Source: Proteiniphilum sp.
GTDB taxonomy: Bacteria; Bacteroidota; Bacteroidia; Bacteroidales; Dysgonomonadaceae
DNA length: 6,343 nt
Assembly: GCA_031284475.1 (NCBI GenBank)
Contig: JAISZV010000004.1
Location: 1 to 6,343, forward strand
Direction of reading: 5' to 3'
A model generated the notes under the pieces. It saw only the letters and a list, made by a program, of their open reading frames with translations. It was not told where the DNA came from and did no database searches. Made by a program: the position numbers and the translations under genes. This document shows positions 5,223 through 6,343 of this stretch, in pieces; the first letter of the stretch is position 1; every line of letters starts with the position of its first letter.

Positions 5223-5924
5223 CTACGGAATAATGGCGTTATGAATCGGACTAAAGGGGCCTTTCGCGCCGCGCGTGTTCTCCCACCTCAGGGCAAAGTA
5301 AAACATCCGGCCGCGCTCCTCCTCCTCGAAGTCAAAAACGAAGGGCGTCCGCGTATCAAAGGTAGAATGAACCAGCTCGTCGAGCCTCACCGACTGAGGA
5401 GCCTCAACAACCGTCCAGCAAATCTCGGCGCCATGAACACCAGCAGGCTTAGCCCTTTTGTGAGAGGACAAACTGTCGCTATAAGCAATCACAATGCGAC
5501 GGAGAGTCGCCGTGTTGACGATGGCAGCCGGCCAGGTGTCGGGAACAGGAGCCGGACTGCGTTCGCCGTCGCTGTGCTTGGGCAATCCCATGAACACAAG
5601 ATCTTCGTTGGTCACCAGCGGATTATTCTTTAGCCACCCCATGTAAAGTTCACGGTAGAGGGGGACAAAATTTCTCTCCGCCTCATAAAGGGCAGCCGTA
5701 AGCGCCCTCGTGCGCATGGCCGGATCGCGCCAGTCGGCCAATACATTCAAAAAAGCATCAAAAGCAGGTTGAAAAACATCCTCAAGCCATTTCCCCAGAG
5801 GCGTATCATCGCCAAACCCCATGCGTGTACGTTGCGGATCGGCGCTGATATAGTCATACGTAAGGCTCGCCTGCTTACCTAAAGCCTCATGATTTCTTTG
5901 AAGCCAATCAGGAATACGTGTCAT
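5223..5924 (-). CDS. Uncharacterised conserved Bacteroidetes protein with C-terminal fibronectin-like part
   Basis: The protein has 233 residues from ATG 5924-5922 and no signal peptide or membrane segment. The N-terminal half (residues 1-110, IPDWLQRNHEALGKQASLTY, then FQPAFDAFLNVLADWRDPAM and LYRELYMGWLKNNPLVTNED) looks helical. After a proline-rich linker (SPAPVPDTWP) the C-terminal half (about 135-233) looks beta-rich, with AKPAGVHGAEICWTV, STFDTRTPFVFDF and FYFALRWENTRGAKGPFS. The last pattern, with RWENTRGxKGPxS, resembles a fibronectin-like domain. I recognise it as a recurring hypothetical protein of Bacteroidales but know no function. It lies 12 bases downstream of the heptad-repeat gene on the same strand, which suggests one operon. 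Its high GC content contrasts with that AT-rich neighbour. Confidence 0.8.
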   Translation of the reverse strand: MTRIPDWLQRNHEALGKQASLTYDYISADPQRTRMGFGDDTPLGKWLEDVFQPAFDAFLNVLADWRDPAMRTRALTAALYEAERNFVPLYRELYMGWLKNNPLVTNEDLVFMGLPKHSDGERSPAPVPDTWPAAIVNTATLRRIVIAYSDSLSSHKRAKPAGVHGAEICWTVVEAPQSVRLDELVHSTFDTRTPFVFDFEEEERGRMFYFALRWENTRGAKGPFSPIHNAIIP

Positions 5925-5936
5925 AACCGTTTCATT

Positions 5937-6343
5937 TTAATTATCATTTTCTACATTTAAATTATCTGATATCTCAATTGAAATACCATTCTTTTCATTT
6001 AAATTATCCGGCTTTTCAATTAAAATATCATTTTCTACATTCAAATGATCTGACCGCTCAATTGAGCTATCCTTCTCTCTACTTGACTTATCTGACATCT
6101 CAATTAAATCATCCTTCTTTCTATTTAAATTATCAGCCTTTTCAATTGAATCATCATTCTCTCCATTTAAATTATCAGTCTTTTCAATTAAATTACCATT
6201 CTCTTCAATTGAAATATCCCTCTTTTCATTTGAATTATCCGATATCTCAATTGAGCGGCTAAACTCCCCATTCGCATTTCGAGGCCCCCCAACTGAATTG
6301 TGTAGCCCCCCAACTGAATTGTGTAGCCCCCCAACTGAATTGT
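5937..6343 (-). CDS. Heptapeptide-repeat protein, C-terminal part; runs off the right edge
   Basis: The minus frame is open from the window edge to TAA at 5939-5937, giving 134 residues with no start inside the window. All of it is built of seven-residue units. First come LHNSVGG units, then PRNANGE and FSRSIEI, then a charged array in which two types mostly alternate: SDNLNVE or TDNLNGE, and NDDSIEK or NDILIEK. Eighteen full units can be counted, plus partial ones at both ends (N-terminal NSVGG, C-terminal NDN). The general pattern is x-D/H-N-L/S-I/N/V-E/G-K/G, so both types look like one family. The alternating Leu and Ile with many charges would suit a coiled coil or an elongated repeat fold. 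The frame is supported by unbroken phase across both arrays, by the strand shared with the gene 12 bases downstream, and by its soluble charged composition. The function is unknown. Confidence 0.62.
   Translation of the reverse strand, partial: NSVGGLHNSVGGLHNSVGGPRNANGEFSRSIEISDNSNEKRDISIEENGNLIEKTDNLNGENDDSIEKADNLNRKKDDLIEMSDKSSREKDSSIERSDHLNVENDILIEKPDNLNEKNGISIEISDNLNVENDN
5943..6262. repeat. Degenerate tandem repeat, 21-base units (42-base alternating pairs)
   Basis: About fifteen AT-rich units such as TTCAATTGAATCATCATTCTC and TCCATTTAAATTATCAGTCTT alternate. The units keep the 21-base spacing without insertions or deletions, and the CAATTGA and ATTTAAATTATC cores recur throughout. The array codes for the charged heptads of the minus-strand protein. 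Confidence 0.85.
6285..6343. repeat. Perfect tandem repeat, 21-base unit, cut by the window edge
   Basis: The unit CCCCCCAACTGAATTGTGTAG starts at 6285, 6306 and 6327, and the third copy is cut by the edge. The copies are identical, unlike the degenerate array beside it, so this part has expanded recently. It codes for LHNSVGG heptads on the minus strand and contains runs of six C. Confidence 0.9.

Noticed and set aside
4794..5233. Frames of 134-141 residues on both strands over the barrel gene
   Set aside because: They overlap the barrel gene, which has a signal peptide and strand pattern; the others show Arg/Pro/Gly-rich shadow composition.
5163..5633. Plus-strand 156-residue frame
   Set aside because: Antisense to the conserved 233-residue protein, with no recognisable motif.
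5978..6262. Plus-strand 94-residue frame of repeated HLNYPSFQLNY type
   Set aside because: It is the shadow of the 21-base repeat. It ends before the perfect C-rich array, whereas the minus frame runs through both arrays and shares its strand with the next gene.
5943..6343. CRISPR array
   Set aside because: Units abut directly with no unique spacers, and the whole stretch is open in one frame.

Overview
The window looks like the chromosome of a member of the Bacteroidetes, most likely order Bacteroidales. The grounds are a Bacteroides-type tyrosine recombinase, a BfmA/BtgA-family mobilization protein, a PCMD-type lipoprotein paired with a PorT-like outer-membrane barrel, and a promoter of the TAnnTTTG type. 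I cannot name the genus. Composition changes along the window. Roughly the first 2.6 kb is AT-rich mobile-element DNA, and everything from about 3.27 kb on is clearly more GC-rich and looks like resident chromosome. The exception is the AT-rich repeat array at the right edge.

Mobile part (1-2534). The left edge holds the N-terminal 191 codons of an integrase on the minus strand, cut by the window. Upstream of it come a predicted promoter, a cluster of TGCA-type repeats and then, at 748-794, the exact 3' part of a tRNA-Val(UAC) gene without its 5' half. This is the classic scar of tRNA-targeted integration. A nearly identical 17-base repeat lies on each side of this tRNA fragment (607-623 and 845-861), so the junction looks like an attP or tandem-element junction rather than a simple element end. 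To the right, all on the minus strand, follow a small conserved gene broken by a one-base deletion (884-1170), a BfmA/BtgA-family mobilization gene (1157-1717), three consecutive hairpins that are a candidate oriT (1806-1897), a small excisionase-like helix-turn-helix gene (1981-2238) and a small DUF4405 membrane protein gene (2280-2534). No relaxase gene follows the mobilization gene, so the right-hand element is probably a remnant that cannot move by itself.

Border (2535-2872). A gene-poor stretch with one candidate plus-strand promoter and a possible short C-terminal remnant of a lost gene. The change from mobile to resident DNA probably lies here or near 3.2 kb.

Resident part (2873-6343). 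Plus strand: a DUF2200 protein (2873-3229), then a PCMD-type surface lipoprotein (3274-4389) overlapping by four bases with a PorT-family outer-membrane beta-barrel (4386-5150). The last two form a likely two-gene cell-envelope unit. A 72-base gap with no clear terminator separates them from a convergent minus-strand pair. This pair is an uncharacterised 233-residue protein (5223-5924) preceded, with a gap of only 12 bases, by the C-terminal part of a heptapeptide-repeat protein (5937-6343, running off the right edge). The repeat protein is built entirely of in-frame 21-base units, and it is the most unusual feature of the window.
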